Positions 6,600 to 15,824 are shown, counted from the first letter of the stretch. The stretch: DNA of 51,646 bases from DATFHX01 sp035247945 (GCA_035247945.1 DATFHX010000024.1:1-51646); one strand, 5' to 3'. The notes: generated by a model not told the origin, from the letters alone. Numbers and translations: made by a program.

Positions 6600-9341
6600 A
6601 TGAGAGATCAGGTGGCATGGCTGTCGCCCACTCGAGGTGTGACGCGACGATTTCTACTCTTTTTTACGGCGCTTATCGTGTCCGTGTTTGGGGTAATCTT
6701 TACTCTTACTCCTACAGCAAATGCAGCTGACGGCACCTGGAAAGACGGTACTATCACGTACGAGGGTAACACCTACACAAGGTACGGAAACGGTATTCCC
6801 AATCAAACAGCAGATATTCCCAAAGGCGCACAGGTTTACACGTACTCATCAAGTAGTGATAAGAGCGCAACCCCACCTAAAGTAAATATCATCTGGTTCG
6901 CATCCGGTGAGGATCCTGCAAAAGCCAAGACAGCGCATTATGGATACTACTCACAAACAGGGGACGCCACTTTCAGTGATCCAAGTAAACAGGCAACGGT
7001 AACTTTTAGTGGAGACGCGGCAAGTACCGACGAAGCAGGAAAAGAAGGCGAAACAACGTCTTGTATTGTCGACGGAATTGGTTGGATCGTTTGTCCCGTC
7101 AGCAACTTCCTCTCCGACGCTATGGATAAGCTATTCGCCATTCTTCAAAGCTTCCTTACCGTCCAGCCTATCCAAGCCGACACAAATGGTCCAATCTTCC
7201 GAGGTTGGGCAATCATGCGAAACTTCGCAAATGTCGCTTTCATCATCGCGTTTCTTATCATTATCTATTCGCAGGTTACCTCAATCGGAATCTCAAGCTA
7301 CGGTATTAAGAGACTTCTTCCACGTATTATCGTCGCCGCTATCCTCGTAAACTTGTCTTACTGGATCTGCGCGATTGCAGTCGACCTCTCAAATATCTTT
7401 GGTCATAGTATTTATGATGTCATGGAAGGTATCCGCAAAGAACTCGTAGGAAGTGGCACGACTGCCGGCCCAACATCATGGCGAGCACTCACCGGTGCTA
7501 TTCTTGCCGGTGGAGCGGCCGGTGGAGCAATTGCGACAGGGGTCGTTGTTACTCTAGCAAGTGCCGGTGGCTCAATTATGCTTCTTCTTCCGATCCTACT
7601 CGGTGTTGTCCTTGCCGTTCTCGTCGCTATTATGGTCCTGGCAGCGCGTCAGGCAATTATCGTTGTCGCCATTATGATCGCACCGCTTGCATTTGTCGCA
7701 TATCTTCTGCCAAATACTGAGAAGTTCTTCAATAAATGGCGCGAACTCCTTACCACATTGCTCCTCATGTTCCCACTCTTTGCCGGAGTCATGGGCGGAG
7801 CACAGCTTGCTGGTGAAGCAATTATTCAAACCGCCATTCACATGGGTGACGATGTCGCCAAACTAAATCTCATTATCTTCGGTATGGCCGTAAAAGTTGC
7901 TCCGGTCGTTGTTACACCATTCCTCCTTAAGTTCAGCGGTTCACTCGTTGGACGTGTTGCAGGTATTGTCAATAACCCAGGAAAGGGTCTCGTCGATCGT
8001 ACACGCAACTGGTCGAAAGATCGAGCAGACGCATACACCGCAAAGCAGCTTGCTAATAAAGACAACCCGAACTTCCTTGCACGCCAAGCACAGCGCATGG
8101 ACACCAATAAACGAAAACGTGAGGGTTGGAAGAAGGCCTACCAAGACCGTGCTGATGCTAACTGGCATAACGAGCAGGCATATAGGGATATTCATACTAA
8201 TGCTGCTCAAACCGAATCAATCAAGCAAGCGGCCGAAAACCACGCTAACCAACACGTTGCAGAAATGCGCGCAACTGATGCCACTATGCAAGGTCTCGAT
8301 ATTAATGCGCGCGCATCGAAGCTTGCTCTTGACGTATCCCAAGCTAAGGTTGACGCCAACTGGGAAGAGATTAAGGCAGGAGATAGTGGCAACATGGTTG
8401 TTCCTAGCAGTCTAGCTGTTAACGCACTCGCATCATACCAAGCCGGCCAGCGAGCACAGGCTCAATCTATACTTGAAGACTCTATACAAAATACAGCCGA
8501 AGTACGTCGGGCTAGCGTTGCAAAGGAAGCTCAACAGAATACTTACGCGCAGGCTATGATCGATCGGGCTGCACTTCAGCAGCAAGCGGGTGGCATCGCG
8601 GGCGATGTTGGTGCTGACTCAGCTCTTGCTGACGCCATTAAACAAAAGCGTAGCATGTACGCTGACGAGGTTAAGGCTGCTGGCGAATTGATTAAACACT
8701 TCAACCTCGATGGCACAGCTCGTCAAACGCTTGCCATGGGTAAGGCCGATGTCGAAGTCAAGAACGCTGCCGGTGAAGTTATTAAGACATTTAAGAGCGA
8801 TAGTAAGTACATGCGAGAAGCAGCTATCGAAGCTCAGCTATCTGGTAAAGGTAACTACCTCAATATGGAAGAGATTATCACCGCCTCTGGTAGCAACCTT
8901 AAAGACTACGCTACAACCATCTCGGATGCTATTGTAAGCTACAAGATTGCCGATAAAGCTCCGTTTATGGGAGGTAAGACCATTAACACAGTTAGCCAGG
9001 GTGGTATTGGTAATGAGGATCAATTAGCAACTGCAATTGCGAAATCCATTGCAGGTGGTAAGATTAAGGCCGAACACCTTGTTAGTATGGATCAAGACGC
9101 TCTCAAGAGCATGGTAGCCAAGGTTGGAGGAAAGAGTGGAGCTTCCCTTGGGCTGGATGCCGCCGAGTCAGTTAAGTTTGAATACTTCGTCCACCAACTT
9201 GGTAATGATGCACAAAAAGCACGCACAGATCCACGTCTCAACTCTCGCCTGGCAGTGGGAGCTGTGGAAGCGCTGGAGAAGCTGGAAAACTTATATCCTC
9301 CTGGATCGCCACCGCCTCCAGCTCCACCTCCTAGTCCATAG
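6600..9341 (+). CDS. Large VirB6/TrbL-like polytopic channel protein 1
   Basis: A 913-aa membrane protein. Residues 1-45 form a signal anchor (ending TANAA); 46-165 are a polar exported domain; about 195-450 contain multiple membrane helices with TSIGISSYGIKRLLPR and ILVNLSYWICA; about 455-913 are a long soluble Ala/Gln/Lys-rich helical domain ending in PPPPAPPP. VirB6/TrbL proteins form the inner-membrane channel of T4SSs but are usually 300-400 aa; this one carries large additions at both ends. It is paralogous to the gene at 12392. The start at 6600 was chosen from promoter geometry. Family assignment rests on topology, the paralogue, and PrgI/VirB4 nearby. Confidence 0.75.
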   Translation: MRDQVAWLSPTRGVTRRFLLFFTALIVSVFGVIFTLTPTANAADGTWKDGTITYEGNTYTRYGNGIPNQTADIPKGAQVYTYSSSSDKSATPPKVNIIWFASGEDPAKAKTAHYGYYSQTGDATFSDPSKQATVTFSGDAASTDEAGKEGETTSCIVDGIGWIVCPVSNFLSDAMDKLFAILQSFLTVQPIQADTNGPIFRGWAIMRNFANVAFIIAFLIIIYSQVTSIGISSYGIKRLLPRIIVAAILVNLSYWICAIAVDLSNIFGHSIYDVMEGIRKELVGSGTTAGPTSWRALTGAILAGGAAGGAIATGVVVTLASAGGSIMLLLPILLGVVLAVLVAIMVLAARQAIIVVAIMIAPLAFVAYLLPNTEKFFNKWRELLTTLLLMFPLFAGVMGGAQLAGEAIIQTAIHMGDDVAKLNLIIFGMAVKVAPVVVTPFLLKFSGSLVGRVAGIVNNPGKGLVDRTRNWSKDRADAYTAKQLANKDNPNFLARQAQRMDTNKRKREGWKKAYQDRADANWHNEQAYRDIHTNAAQTESIKQAAENHANQHVAEMRATDATMQGLDINARASKLALDVSQAKVDANWEEIKAGDSGNMVVPSSLAVNALASYQAGQRAQAQSILEDSIQNTAEVRRASVAKEAQQNTYAQAMIDRAALQQQAGGIAGDVGADSALADAIKQKRSMYADEVKAAGELIKHFNLDGTARQTLAMGKADVEVKNAAGEVIKTFKSDSKYMREAAIEAQLSGKGNYLNMEEIITASGSNLKDYATTISDAIVSYKIADKAPFMGGKTINTVSQGGIGNEDQLATAIAKSIAGGKIKAEHLVSMDQDALKSMVAKVGGKSGASLGLDAAESVKFEYFVHQLGNDAQKARTDPRLNSRLAVGAVEALEKLENLYPPGSPPPPAPPPSP

Positions 9342-9348
9342 CACCTCG

Positions 9349-9392
9349 ATTAAAAATAACACCCTGGCAATAGCCTCGGTGTTATTTTTAAT
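9349..9392 (+). terminator. Terminator of VirB6-like gene 1
   Basis: A 15-bp stem (9349-9363 with 9378-9392), AT-rich with an ACACC/GGTGT top, 7 nt after the stop; T-rich 3' arm. Confidence 0.75.
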
Positions 9393-9431
9393 CTCAGCAT
9401 CATCGCAAATAGAATGCATTGACATAACTCC

Positions 9432-9460
9432 TTGCTTATATACGTAGTCTGATGTATAAT
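9432..9460 (+). promoter_or_regulatory. Promoter of the 114-aa gene
   Basis: TTGCTT (9432-9437), 17-nt spacer, TATAAT (9455-9460). The GTG start at 9489 has GGAG 6 nt upstream, so this gene has a normal leader. Confidence 0.7.
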
Positions 9461-9488
9461 ATAAATTGTCGAAAGATTGGAGTAACTC

Positions 9489-9833
9489 GTGAGTTTCTTT
9501 ACGCCAGAAGAGCGGCGCGCACGCGAAGAAGCAATTCGCGAACGCGATGCTGGACAGGCAGACAACGATCGCCTTCGCCAAGCCATCATCGACGAGGTGT
9601 ATCCCGAAGCTCTCCAGAAGATCCGAGAAGCGTTCACTTCCGGGGCGAGGGGAGCATACTTCAGCATTAACAAGGATCCGGACGCTTTCGCTAAGCACGG
9701 ATCACCATGCACAGTAAATGTCTGCGACGTTCTCAAGCAGCGTCTCGACAGCGAAACTGGCATGGACTGCTCTGTAAGGGCAAACCATGGAGAGTGGAGT
9801 GATGGAATTGACATCTCGGTGACATTCCCGTAG
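9489..9833 (+). CDS. Uncharacterised 114-aa protein
   Basis: Not recognised. A soluble protein with no signal peptide or membrane segment. The first 50 residues are a charged helix (EERRAREEAIRERDAG) with coiled-coil character; the rest is mixed with two cysteines (SPCTVNVCDV) and a third at MDCSV. It starts with GTG behind GGAG (9479-9482). It is the first of three consecutive small genes (9489, 9968, 10539), each with its own terminator of the same design, which suggests an accessory cassette within the secretion locus. A cargo, chaperone or immunity role would be a guess. Confidence 0.6.
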   Translation: MSFFTPEERRAREEAIRERDAGQADNDRLRQAIIDEVYPEALQKIREAFTSGARGAYFSINKDPDAFAKHGSPCTVNVCDVLKQRLDSETGMDCSVRANHGEWSDGIDISVTFP

Positions 9834-9909
9834 CCCATCCGAAAGAGCTCACCCGAAGAAACACCTTCAGGTTCGACACTCATTCGGGTGGGCTCTTTTA
9901 TTTGCAAAA
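9831..9909 (+). repeat. 79-bp terminator module, copy A
   Basis: From the stop codon of the 114-aa gene to TTTGCAAAA. It matches copy B (10400-10478) at about 69 of 79 positions by eye, with no gap. The inner hairpin is 9842-9857 with 9883-9898 (GAGCTCACCCGAA and its near-complement with a G-T pair) followed by a T run, so it acts as an intrinsic terminator. Confidence 0.8.
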
Positions 9910-9967
9910 AACTTAGAAATATGTGAAAATATTATAGTCAGAGTCACAGCAGTATAGGAGATGCTTT

Positions 9968-10402
9968 ATGGGCGAAGCCGAGGACTTCCTCTTTAAACAG
10001 GAGCGAATTCAGCAAGCCGCTCGCGTCCGAGAGGAACAACGAGAGATCGCAGTCTATGTGGAGCAGGCACAAAAGCTCATCCCGAAGGTCGTCACCAATC
10101 TACGAAAGCATAACTACAAGCTTGGCGGCTTTCGGCATGATGTGATCTTCTTCAGGGGTGAGGATCGCGTCGCATGGCAACTGACTGATATAACCGACCT
10201 CAGTCATGAAGAGAAACGATACATCCGCCTGCTCGCCGACGGAACGATCATCCGAGAATTCGATCGCGCACATCAAGTTGCAGATCTATCAGAACTCTCG
10301 GTGCACGAGCTGAAGAACGTCGTGAACCATCTCAGGGCATTTGCGTATTACCCCAAACAGCCGCCTAACTCGACTTCCTGGCTACGGCGCATGCTCGGCT
10401 AG
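9968..10402 (+). CDS. Uncharacterised 144-aa protein
   Basis: Not recognised. A soluble, charged protein without signal peptide. Residues 1-50 are predicted helical (KQERIQQAARVREEQREI); the middle has alternating strands and turns (YKLGGFRHDVIFFRGEDRVA, LLADGTIIREFD), and the end is basic (STSWLRRMLG). Its ATG has GGAG 7 nt upstream (9957-9960). It is the second of three small genes with shared terminators. The domain layout resembles a small binding protein, but nothing catalytic is visible. Confidence 0.6.
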   Translation: MGEAEDFLFKQERIQQAARVREEQREIAVYVEQAQKLIPKVVTNLRKHNYKLGGFRHDVIFFRGEDRVAWQLTDITDLSHEEKRYIRLLADGTIIREFDRAHQVADLSELSVHELKNVVNHLRAFAYYPKQPPNSTSWLRRMLG

Positions 10403-10478
10403 CCCATTCGAAAGAGCTCACCCGAAGGCACATCTTCAGGTTTCACGCTCACTCGGGTGGGCTTTTTCATTTGCAAAA
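10400..10478 (+). repeat. 79-bp terminator module, copy B
   Basis: Second copy of the module at 9831-9909, again beginning with the TAG stop of the gene before it. Hairpin 10411-10425 with 10453-10467, completed by G-T pairs in the RNA, then TTTTT. Several differences between the copies are on the loop side or keep pairing. Confidence 0.8.
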
Positions 10479-10538
10479 TAAATCATCTCATGTAATAATT
10501 ATATAGTTCTGTCCATACGCTACTTAAGTGAGGTAGCA

Positions 10539-10889
10539 TTGACTACGGCAAACGATCTCAAGAACACAGCCAACAGGGTCGCGAGAAAGTTGACCCGCAC
10601 CAAGTGTGAGACAAGTCCATTTCGTGCCACTGAGAGTGATTCCGTCGAAGGGTGGCTCGTCTGCGGACTGCCTCCGGCGGAGAAGGGATTCGACATCTGT
10701 CAGCTCATCCTCGCAGAGGATGGCAAGCTCCACCTCCGACACGAGACCCTCCCGAAGGACCGCAAGGACGCCAAGAGTCGAATCGAAGAGCTTCCCGCCG
10801 ATAAGGCGGCGACTCGCGGTGGCTGGTCTCTCCAGACACTCGCCTCGCGCATCGACCACCTCCTCACCGAATACGGACTGACAGACTAA
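10539..10889 (+). CDS. Uncharacterised 116-aa protein, TTG start
   Basis: Not recognised. Starts at TTG behind GTGAGGT (AGG 5 nt upstream). A soluble basic protein; residues 1-25 form a Lys/Arg-rich helix, then SDSVEGWLVCGLPPAEKGFD, a strand region (ICQLILAEDGKLHLRH), and a C-terminal helix ending HLLTEYGLTD. Codon use is richer in C and G at third positions than in the pilin genes. Third member of the small-gene cassette; its terminator (10891-10948) shares the design of copies A and B but not their full sequence. Confidence 0.55.
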   Translation: MTTANDLKNTANRVARKLTRTKCETSPFRATESDSVEGWLVCGLPPAEKGFDICQLILAEDGKLHLRHETLPKDRKDAKSRIEELPADKAATRGGWSLQTLASRIDHLLTEYGLTD

Positions 10890-10890
10890 C

Positions 10891-10948
10891 GCCCGCTTGA
10901 AAGAGTCCGCTCGGAGAAATCCAGCTGCGCTCTTCGAGCGGGCTTTTT
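10891..10948 (+). terminator. Terminator of the 116-aa gene
   Basis: GCCCGCTTGAAAGAG (10891-10905) pairs with its near-complement at 10930-10943, then TTTTT. It begins 1 nt after the stop codon, as in copies A and B. Confidence 0.8.
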
Positions 10949-11075
10949 CTATAGAAAAAATAATATATTTTACAACATCATAAAAGATACTGCAATTGAG
11001 AATGTATAGTATGCCACCCCTGTTTAACAAATATACATACGCTAGATGTAGTATATAATGAGCACATTCCGACAC

Positions 11076-11103
11076 TTGCTATTTCACCATAACCTGATAT
11101 AGT
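11076..11103 (+). promoter_or_regulatory. Promoter of the 373-aa gene
   Basis: TTGCTA (11076-11081), 16-nt spacer, TATAGT (11098-11103). The rest of 10949-11075 is AT-rich with no gene seen. Confidence 0.55.
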
Positions 11104-11151
11104 GAACATGACAAGAGTTTTAGGCGCAGTTGGCGCAAGGAGCCGTGTTAT

Positions 11152-12273
11152 ATGAGTACCGAGTTCGGTCCAACCAATCAACGATATGATGACGATGGAA
11201 GGAGCGAGCAGTATGTGCCTGACGCGTCCGACACGTCGCCATGGAACGAATCATCATTTCCAAATCAACCTGAGTATGCCCCTGCGTCTGCGGGGAATTT
11301 TTTTACCCAAGTATCAGCAGAGAATGAAAGACAAAGCTGGATCGATAAGATCGGACGAGCGCGTGTTGCCATCGCTGGCATTGCTGCCGGAAGTGTTCTG
11401 ACCGGAGTGATCGTCGGAATTGGCGTCAGCGGTAAAAGTAATGAGCGGGGGGAATATATTCCACCAAAAGAAGCAGGAACAAGCGCTCCTGCTGTTCCGG
11501 GAGAGACTTCATCACCCGAAGCAAGCGAAACCTCTGATGGAGTAACGCTCGAAACAAAAACCCCATATGCACAAACACTTCTTGAAACACCAGAGTTCAA
11601 AGCACTCTCATCATCTGAACAGGCGGAAATCACCACCCTCCACAATATGTCATATGATGAATTCCATCAGCTCAGCTACGATCGACAGTTTGCCTACGCA
11701 GCGTTCTACTACAAAGCATACGAAGCCTACGGTAAAGAAATCGTTGAGCAGTATCCAACCTATCAAAAGGATACGCCCGAAGCTGTAAATAAGGAAAGTA
11801 GTGGCCAGGCCATCTTAAATACGTTTGCCGAAAAGCGAGGCATCATCTTCGCATCACTCGCCACAAAAGGGAACCTCGATCAAATTAACGATGCAAATCG
11901 CCAAGATGCTATGAAGGCTCTCTCGTATATCTACGATCTTCACAACACAACAATAACGAAGTCCTACCAAAACGCACTAGGATACCTTCAAAATATGACG
12001 AGCCTCCGTAACGATGGTACAGACTCCAATAATGGAAGTGGCTATCCTGCACGAACCGTGGAAAGGGAATCAATAGCCGGAGACGACTATGGTACAACCT
12101 CAAAGAGAATTAACGCCAACATGCGAGACGGCAGTTTCGAAGGTCAATACTGGTTCACCTACAACACTTATAAGGATCTCGACGGAAAAGAAGACAGTCA
12201 GTGGCAACTCCGAATGATTCTACCCACGAGCAATCCTCTCTATATTGCGGATGTAGAAAACGCATACAAATAA
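11152..12273 (+). CDS. Uncharacterised single-pass membrane protein, 373 aa
   Basis: Not recognised. Residues 1-65 are polar and cytosolic; one membrane helix spans about 72-95 (VAIAGIAAGSVLTGVIVGIG); then a Pro/Ser/Thr/Glu-rich stalk (about 100-140) and an exported domain (about 145-373) rich in Tyr, Gln and Asn. The type II topology would display the C-terminal domain outside. AAGGAG lies 9 nt before the ATG. It sits between the small-gene cassette and the second VirB6-like gene, with its own promoter and terminator, so an accessory or surface role for the secretion locus is possible. Confidence 0.7.
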   Translation: MSTEFGPTNQRYDDDGRSEQYVPDASDTSPWNESSFPNQPEYAPASAGNFFTQVSAENERQSWIDKIGRARVAIAGIAAGSVLTGVIVGIGVSGKSNERGEYIPPKEAGTSAPAVPGETSSPEASETSDGVTLETKTPYAQTLLETPEFKALSSSEQAEITTLHNMSYDEFHQLSYDRQFAYAAFYYKAYEAYGKEIVEQYPTYQKDTPEAVNKESSGQAILNTFAEKRGIIFASLATKGNLDQINDANRQDAMKALSYIYDLHNTTITKSYQNALGYLQNMTSLRNDGTDSNNGSGYPARTVERESIAGDDYGTTSKRINANMRDGSFEGQYWFTYNTYKDLDGKEDSQWQLRMILPTSNPLYIADVENAYK

Positions 12274-12292
12274 ATCCCTATAAAAGCACCTA

Positions 12293-12324
12293 AAAGGGGA
12301 GGCTCCATATGGAGCCTCCCCTTT
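12293..12324 (+). terminator. Terminator of the 373-aa gene
   Basis: A 14-bp perfect stem (12293-12306 with 12311-12324, AAAGGGGAGGCTCC and complement), loop ATAT, with a CCTTT end on the 3' arm. Confidence 0.85.
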
Positions 12325-12391
12325 AAAATTGACACTCTAGCAATTAGCGTTCAACTCATGTTTAATATAAACAAAGGGATAAGCGGGATTC

Positions 12392-15238
12392 ATGTATAAA
12401 AGACTCAAATCATTCATTCTTCTGGCGATTCTTCTCACGTCGTCAGCAATCGGGGTAGCAGTTAGTTTTTCACCAACAGCAAATGCGGCAACAGCAAACC
12501 TCTATCTTGCGGACACGATGAAGACAGCCGACAGACAGATCGCGCTTCGTAACTCACTTGCACTTTGTACTACCTATAAAGTAAAGACGATCCAACACCC
12601 AGTCGATGGCGTTCGTTCGATGAAAGATGGCGACGGACGCGGCAATGAAGTAAGTGCGAGTGATCTTGCTTCGGGAGACTGGTTCTACGACGACAGCGAA
12701 CCACAAACACGCGCCGGTGCCATTGTTGACCCTGAAAATGGTAAGGTCGAGTGTCGCAACCTTTTTAAAGGGCGAAACGTAGCTAAAGACCTTGGATTTG
12801 ATTCCAATGTCGCACTTGCCTGCGCCATCGGCCTCAAGCGTACTGACGGTAGCGACTGTGTTAATGGAGACGGTGACCGATTTACTGCAACAAGTGTGAG
12901 CGCTCAAGGGGTATACGGCGCCCTTGATAGAAAGCTTGGTATTAGCGACTACGACAATGCACACCTCTATGTTCTGGCAGCAATGACCTACATCACAACC
13001 TGCGGTGGTAAGGCCGTCGTAAATGTTGACGATGCCAACCCAGACCAAAAAAGCAATACCGATAAGTACGACAAAGTAACGGTGGTTACTGGCACAGGGG
13101 CCACGAAGTCTGTTCTTTATACAAAAAAGAATAACGACACCGTAGGGTTTCGCAACAAAAATAACGGTGACTTTTCTTATGTAGAAGAGAACTGTGAATG
13201 GATGAAAGACCGCATGAACGAATATGCGGGGGCTTACGCTGCATGGGTAAAAGATGGACATCAGGCACCTAATGGCGATGAAGCAGGGACAGGGGTCGAC
13301 CAAAGTGACACGGACGACGGCAGCCAAGCGGACGTACAGACATGCGCCGTCGAAGGTGTTGGTTGGATTATTTGTCCAATTGTTAACAAATTCCTTGCAC
13401 CAATAACGGATGCTGCCTACGCGTTTGTCGCCCAGCTTCTTCAAGTTCAACCCCTGACAACAACCGACGCCAGTGCGAGTGTCTATAAAGCTTGGACTAC
13501 GGTACGAGACATTGCAAACGTAACCTTTGTCATAGCGTTCCTCTTTATTGTCTTCTCTCAACTTACAAGTATTGGCATTAATAACTATGGAATTAAGAAA
13601 CTCCTTCCGCGACTTATCCTTGCAGCAATACTCGTAAATGCATCGTATTGGATCTGTGCGGTGTTTGTAGATCTTTCGAACATCATCGGATCGAGTACAA
13701 AAGGACTATTTGACGGGGCCGCAAACCAACTCGCTAGTCCCGACTACAAGACAATTGCAGGAAATTCAGCAGGTCAATGGGCGGTCCTCTCAGGAGAGAT
13801 CCTCATCCTAACAGGTGCGCTCTTATATCTTGGGCTTAGCGCACTCATCCCAGCCCTCCTCACCGTCTTTGTCATTATTCTCATTACGGTCTTCACCTTA
13901 GTACTACGACAAGCGCTCATTATCCTTCTCATTGTAATATCTCCACTGGCGTTCGTCGCATATCTTCTGCCTAACACCGAGTCACTCTTTACGAGATGGC
14001 GTAAGCTTTTCACTACGCTTCTTCTACTATTTCCAATTGTCGGTGCTGTATTTGGTGCCTCTAAGCTTGCTGGGGTAATCATTACAAACTTCGCACCATC
14101 CTCAGACTACAAGCAAGTGTTTATCATTATTGGTGGCCTAGCGGGCGTGCTGCCGCTTATCATAGTGCCTGGGCTCGTTAAGGGCACGAATGCGCTTGGG
14201 TCGGCCGTTAGTGGCCGTATTGGCGGCTTTCTCAACAATCCGAACAAAGGTCCTATCGATCGCGCACGTCGAGCAGCAGAAGGATACCGTAAAAATCGTG
14301 AGCAACTACGAGACGCAAATGCGCTTAACGATGGGAGCTACCGGTTTGGACAAAGCTTTAAAAAGAGAAGTGCGCGTCGTCAAGCAGTCCTTGCTCAACG
14401 CGAGCGCAACCTAAATGCAGCAAGAACAGGATACGTTGCCGATACAGCCCTCTCTAATGAAGTAAGTCGATCACAACAAGCGCTTAGCGCAGTCTCGGGC
14501 GGACGCCTAGGAGGTAAAACACAAGGCGAACAACTCACTGGTCAGATGGCAAGAGGTGGAGGGGAAGGTGGGCAAAATGCCGCCTTGGCTTATGCGCTTA
14601 GTCAGCAAGGAAAGCTTCGAGCTGACGAAATCCAAGCGGCTTCAGCAGTACTTCAACACCTTGATATTAATCAGGCGGACACACGAGCACTTGCGAGAGG
14701 GGAGGATGTCGGTGACCTTAAGGGCTCAAGTGAGACTATGCGAGCAGCAGCTATGCAACGAGTCGCAAATACAGGTGATGTCGAAGGCATGAATCAGCTT
14801 CTCAATCATCTCTCAGAGCAAGATCAAGGAACCGCAGAAACTCGCACTCGTCGTCAAGATCTCGTCGACGCGCTCAGCAATGCAAAAGATAGGCCAGCCT
14901 ACCTCAGTCCCGGCGTACTTGCAGGTCTTCGGCAGGGTAACGCACCTGAGTTGAACCAGACGAATAGAGACACGGACTCCAACGGTAATAAAATCAGCCT
15001 CAGTGATCAACTCATTGTTAATTCAATCAACAATAACACTTACTCACCGAGCAAGCTTGTTGGAACAAGCAAGGATGAGCTGAAAGCAATTGCCGATGTT
15101 GCTACAAATACAGCTATCTCATCCAACAAAACTGCCCTTCGCGATGCAGCTCAAACAGCACAGGGCGATGGTCGTCTCGTAACTCAGATTGGAAAGAACC
15201 GCGAGCAATTCGATCGAATTCATAATCTCGTTCCTTAG
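12392..15238 (+). CDS. Large VirB6/TrbL-like polytopic channel protein 2
   Basis: A 948-aa membrane protein. Signal peptide to about residue 31 (TANAA); exported domain about 32-320 with six or more cysteines; polytopic core about 335-590; soluble C-terminal domain about 600-948 rich in Arg, Gln and Ala. The core shares GVGWIICP, TSIGINNYGIKKLLPR, LVNASYWICA and FVAYLLPNTE with the protein at 6600, so the two are paralogues, while the exported and C-terminal domains differ. VirB6/TrbL proteins build the inner-membrane part of the T4SS channel. The ATG has only a weak site (GCGGGA) 6 nt upstream. Confidence 0.75.
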   Translation: MYKRLKSFILLAILLTSSAIGVAVSFSPTANAATANLYLADTMKTADRQIALRNSLALCTTYKVKTIQHPVDGVRSMKDGDGRGNEVSASDLASGDWFYDDSEPQTRAGAIVDPENGKVECRNLFKGRNVAKDLGFDSNVALACAIGLKRTDGSDCVNGDGDRFTATSVSAQGVYGALDRKLGISDYDNAHLYVLAAMTYITTCGGKAVVNVDDANPDQKSNTDKYDKVTVVTGTGATKSVLYTKKNNDTVGFRNKNNGDFSYVEENCEWMKDRMNEYAGAYAAWVKDGHQAPNGDEAGTGVDQSDTDDGSQADVQTCAVEGVGWIICPIVNKFLAPITDAAYAFVAQLLQVQPLTTTDASASVYKAWTTVRDIANVTFVIAFLFIVFSQLTSIGINNYGIKKLLPRLILAAILVNASYWICAVFVDLSNIIGSSTKGLFDGAANQLASPDYKTIAGNSAGQWAVLSGEILILTGALLYLGLSALIPALLTVFVIILITVFTLVLRQALIILLIVISPLAFVAYLLPNTESLFTRWRKLFTTLLLLFPIVGAVFGASKLAGVIITNFAPSSDYKQVFIIIGGLAGVLPLIIVPGLVKGTNALGSAVSGRIGGFLNNPNKGPIDRARRAAEGYRKNREQLRDANALNDGSYRFGQSFKKRSARRQAVLAQRERNLNAARTGYVADTALSNEVSRSQQALSAVSGGRLGGKTQGEQLTGQMARGGGEGGQNAALAYALSQQGKLRADEIQAASAVLQHLDINQADTRALARGEDVGDLKGSSETMRAAAMQRVANTGDVEGMNQLLNHLSEQDQGTAETRTRRQDLVDALSNAKDRPAYLSPGVLAGLRQGNAPELNQTNRDTDSNGNKISLSDQLIVNSINNNTYSPSKLVGTSKDELKAIADVATNTAISSNKTALRDAAQTAQGDGRLVTQIGKNREQFDRIHNLVP

Positions 15239-15254
15239 TGTCCCAAAAGAAATT

Positions 15255-15280
15255 ATGCCCCCTTTATTTAAAGGGGGCAT
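15255..15280 (+). terminator. Terminator of VirB6-like gene 2
   Basis: An 11-bp stem ATGCCCCCTTT (15255-15265) with 15270-15280, then TTTTT. It also ends the minus-strand gene at 15283 only poorly, since T residues follow on the plus strand. Confidence 0.85.
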
Positions 15281-15282
15281 TT

Positions 15283-15699
15283 TTACCTGGACGTCACTGA
15301 ACGGCATGAGATTATCTCTTCACCGCTAGCATAATCGATAACCTGCACGACAGGAGAGGACTCAACTGCCCACCGCGCGTAATCATGTCCCATTCGACAG
15401 CCAGCTTCCACAACGATCACCGACGGAATGATGAGAGCATACGTCACCGCCATTGCACCAAGCAAGTATGCCAGCTTCTGAATGAGACGCTTCCCATATG
15501 TGAACGCAACAACCGGAACAAGGTAGTTCGCAACAAATGTCATTGCGATGTACACGACAAGCGCAACCACACTCGATCCGACGAGATTTGCAATCCACGT
15601 AACGAAAAGGAGCAGTCCCGTGCCGACAATGAAACTTTCAGCGGATGCAAGGAGACCTACAATCCCCAAAATACATCCAGCACCGACAAGCTTACTCAT
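15283..15699 (-). CDS. Uncharacterised small membrane protein, 138 aa
   Basis: Not recognised. Three to four hydrophobic segments fill about residues 1-100 (GAGCILGIVGLLASAESFIV, LLFVTWIANLVGSSVVALVV, LAYLLGAMAVTYALIIPSVI); the C-terminal 35 residues are polar with two cysteines. GGTGG precedes the ATG by 3 nt. It is the only gene on the minus strand inside the 6.6-24.7 kb plus-strand locus and converges on VirB6-like gene 2. Size and topology resemble small accessory membrane proteins of secretion systems, but no family is claimed. Confidence 0.6.
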   Translation of the reverse strand: MSKLVGAGCILGIVGLLASAESFIVGTGLLLFVTWIANLVGSSVVALVVYIAMTFVANYLVPVVAFTYGKRLIQKLAYLLGAMAVTYALIIPSVIVVEAGCRMGHDYARWAVESSPVVQVIDYASGEEIISCRSVTSR

Positions 15700-15806
15700 A
15701 TTCCACCCCCTAGATGCGATCGGTGTTGTGGTAACTTTACCACATAGCCAAAAGTACCGATAGTCTTTAAGATATTACGCTCGCAGCACAGAGTTATGAT
15801 TAATTT

Positions 15807-15816
15807 TTGCTATACT
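15807..15816 (+). promoter_or_regulatory. Extended -10 promoter of the prgI-virB4 operon
   Basis: TTGC followed by TATACT (15811-15816), an extended -10; 8 nt separate it from the ATG of the PrgI gene at 15825, so the mRNA is probably leaderless. No good -35 is seen. Confidence 0.6.
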
Positions 15817-15824
15817 TATAACTA

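Noticed and set aside
12554..13561. 335-codon open frame antisense to VirB6-like gene 2
   Set aside because: It has no ribosome site and an improbable Cys/Val-rich composition; the opposite strand encodes a protein with a clear paralogue.
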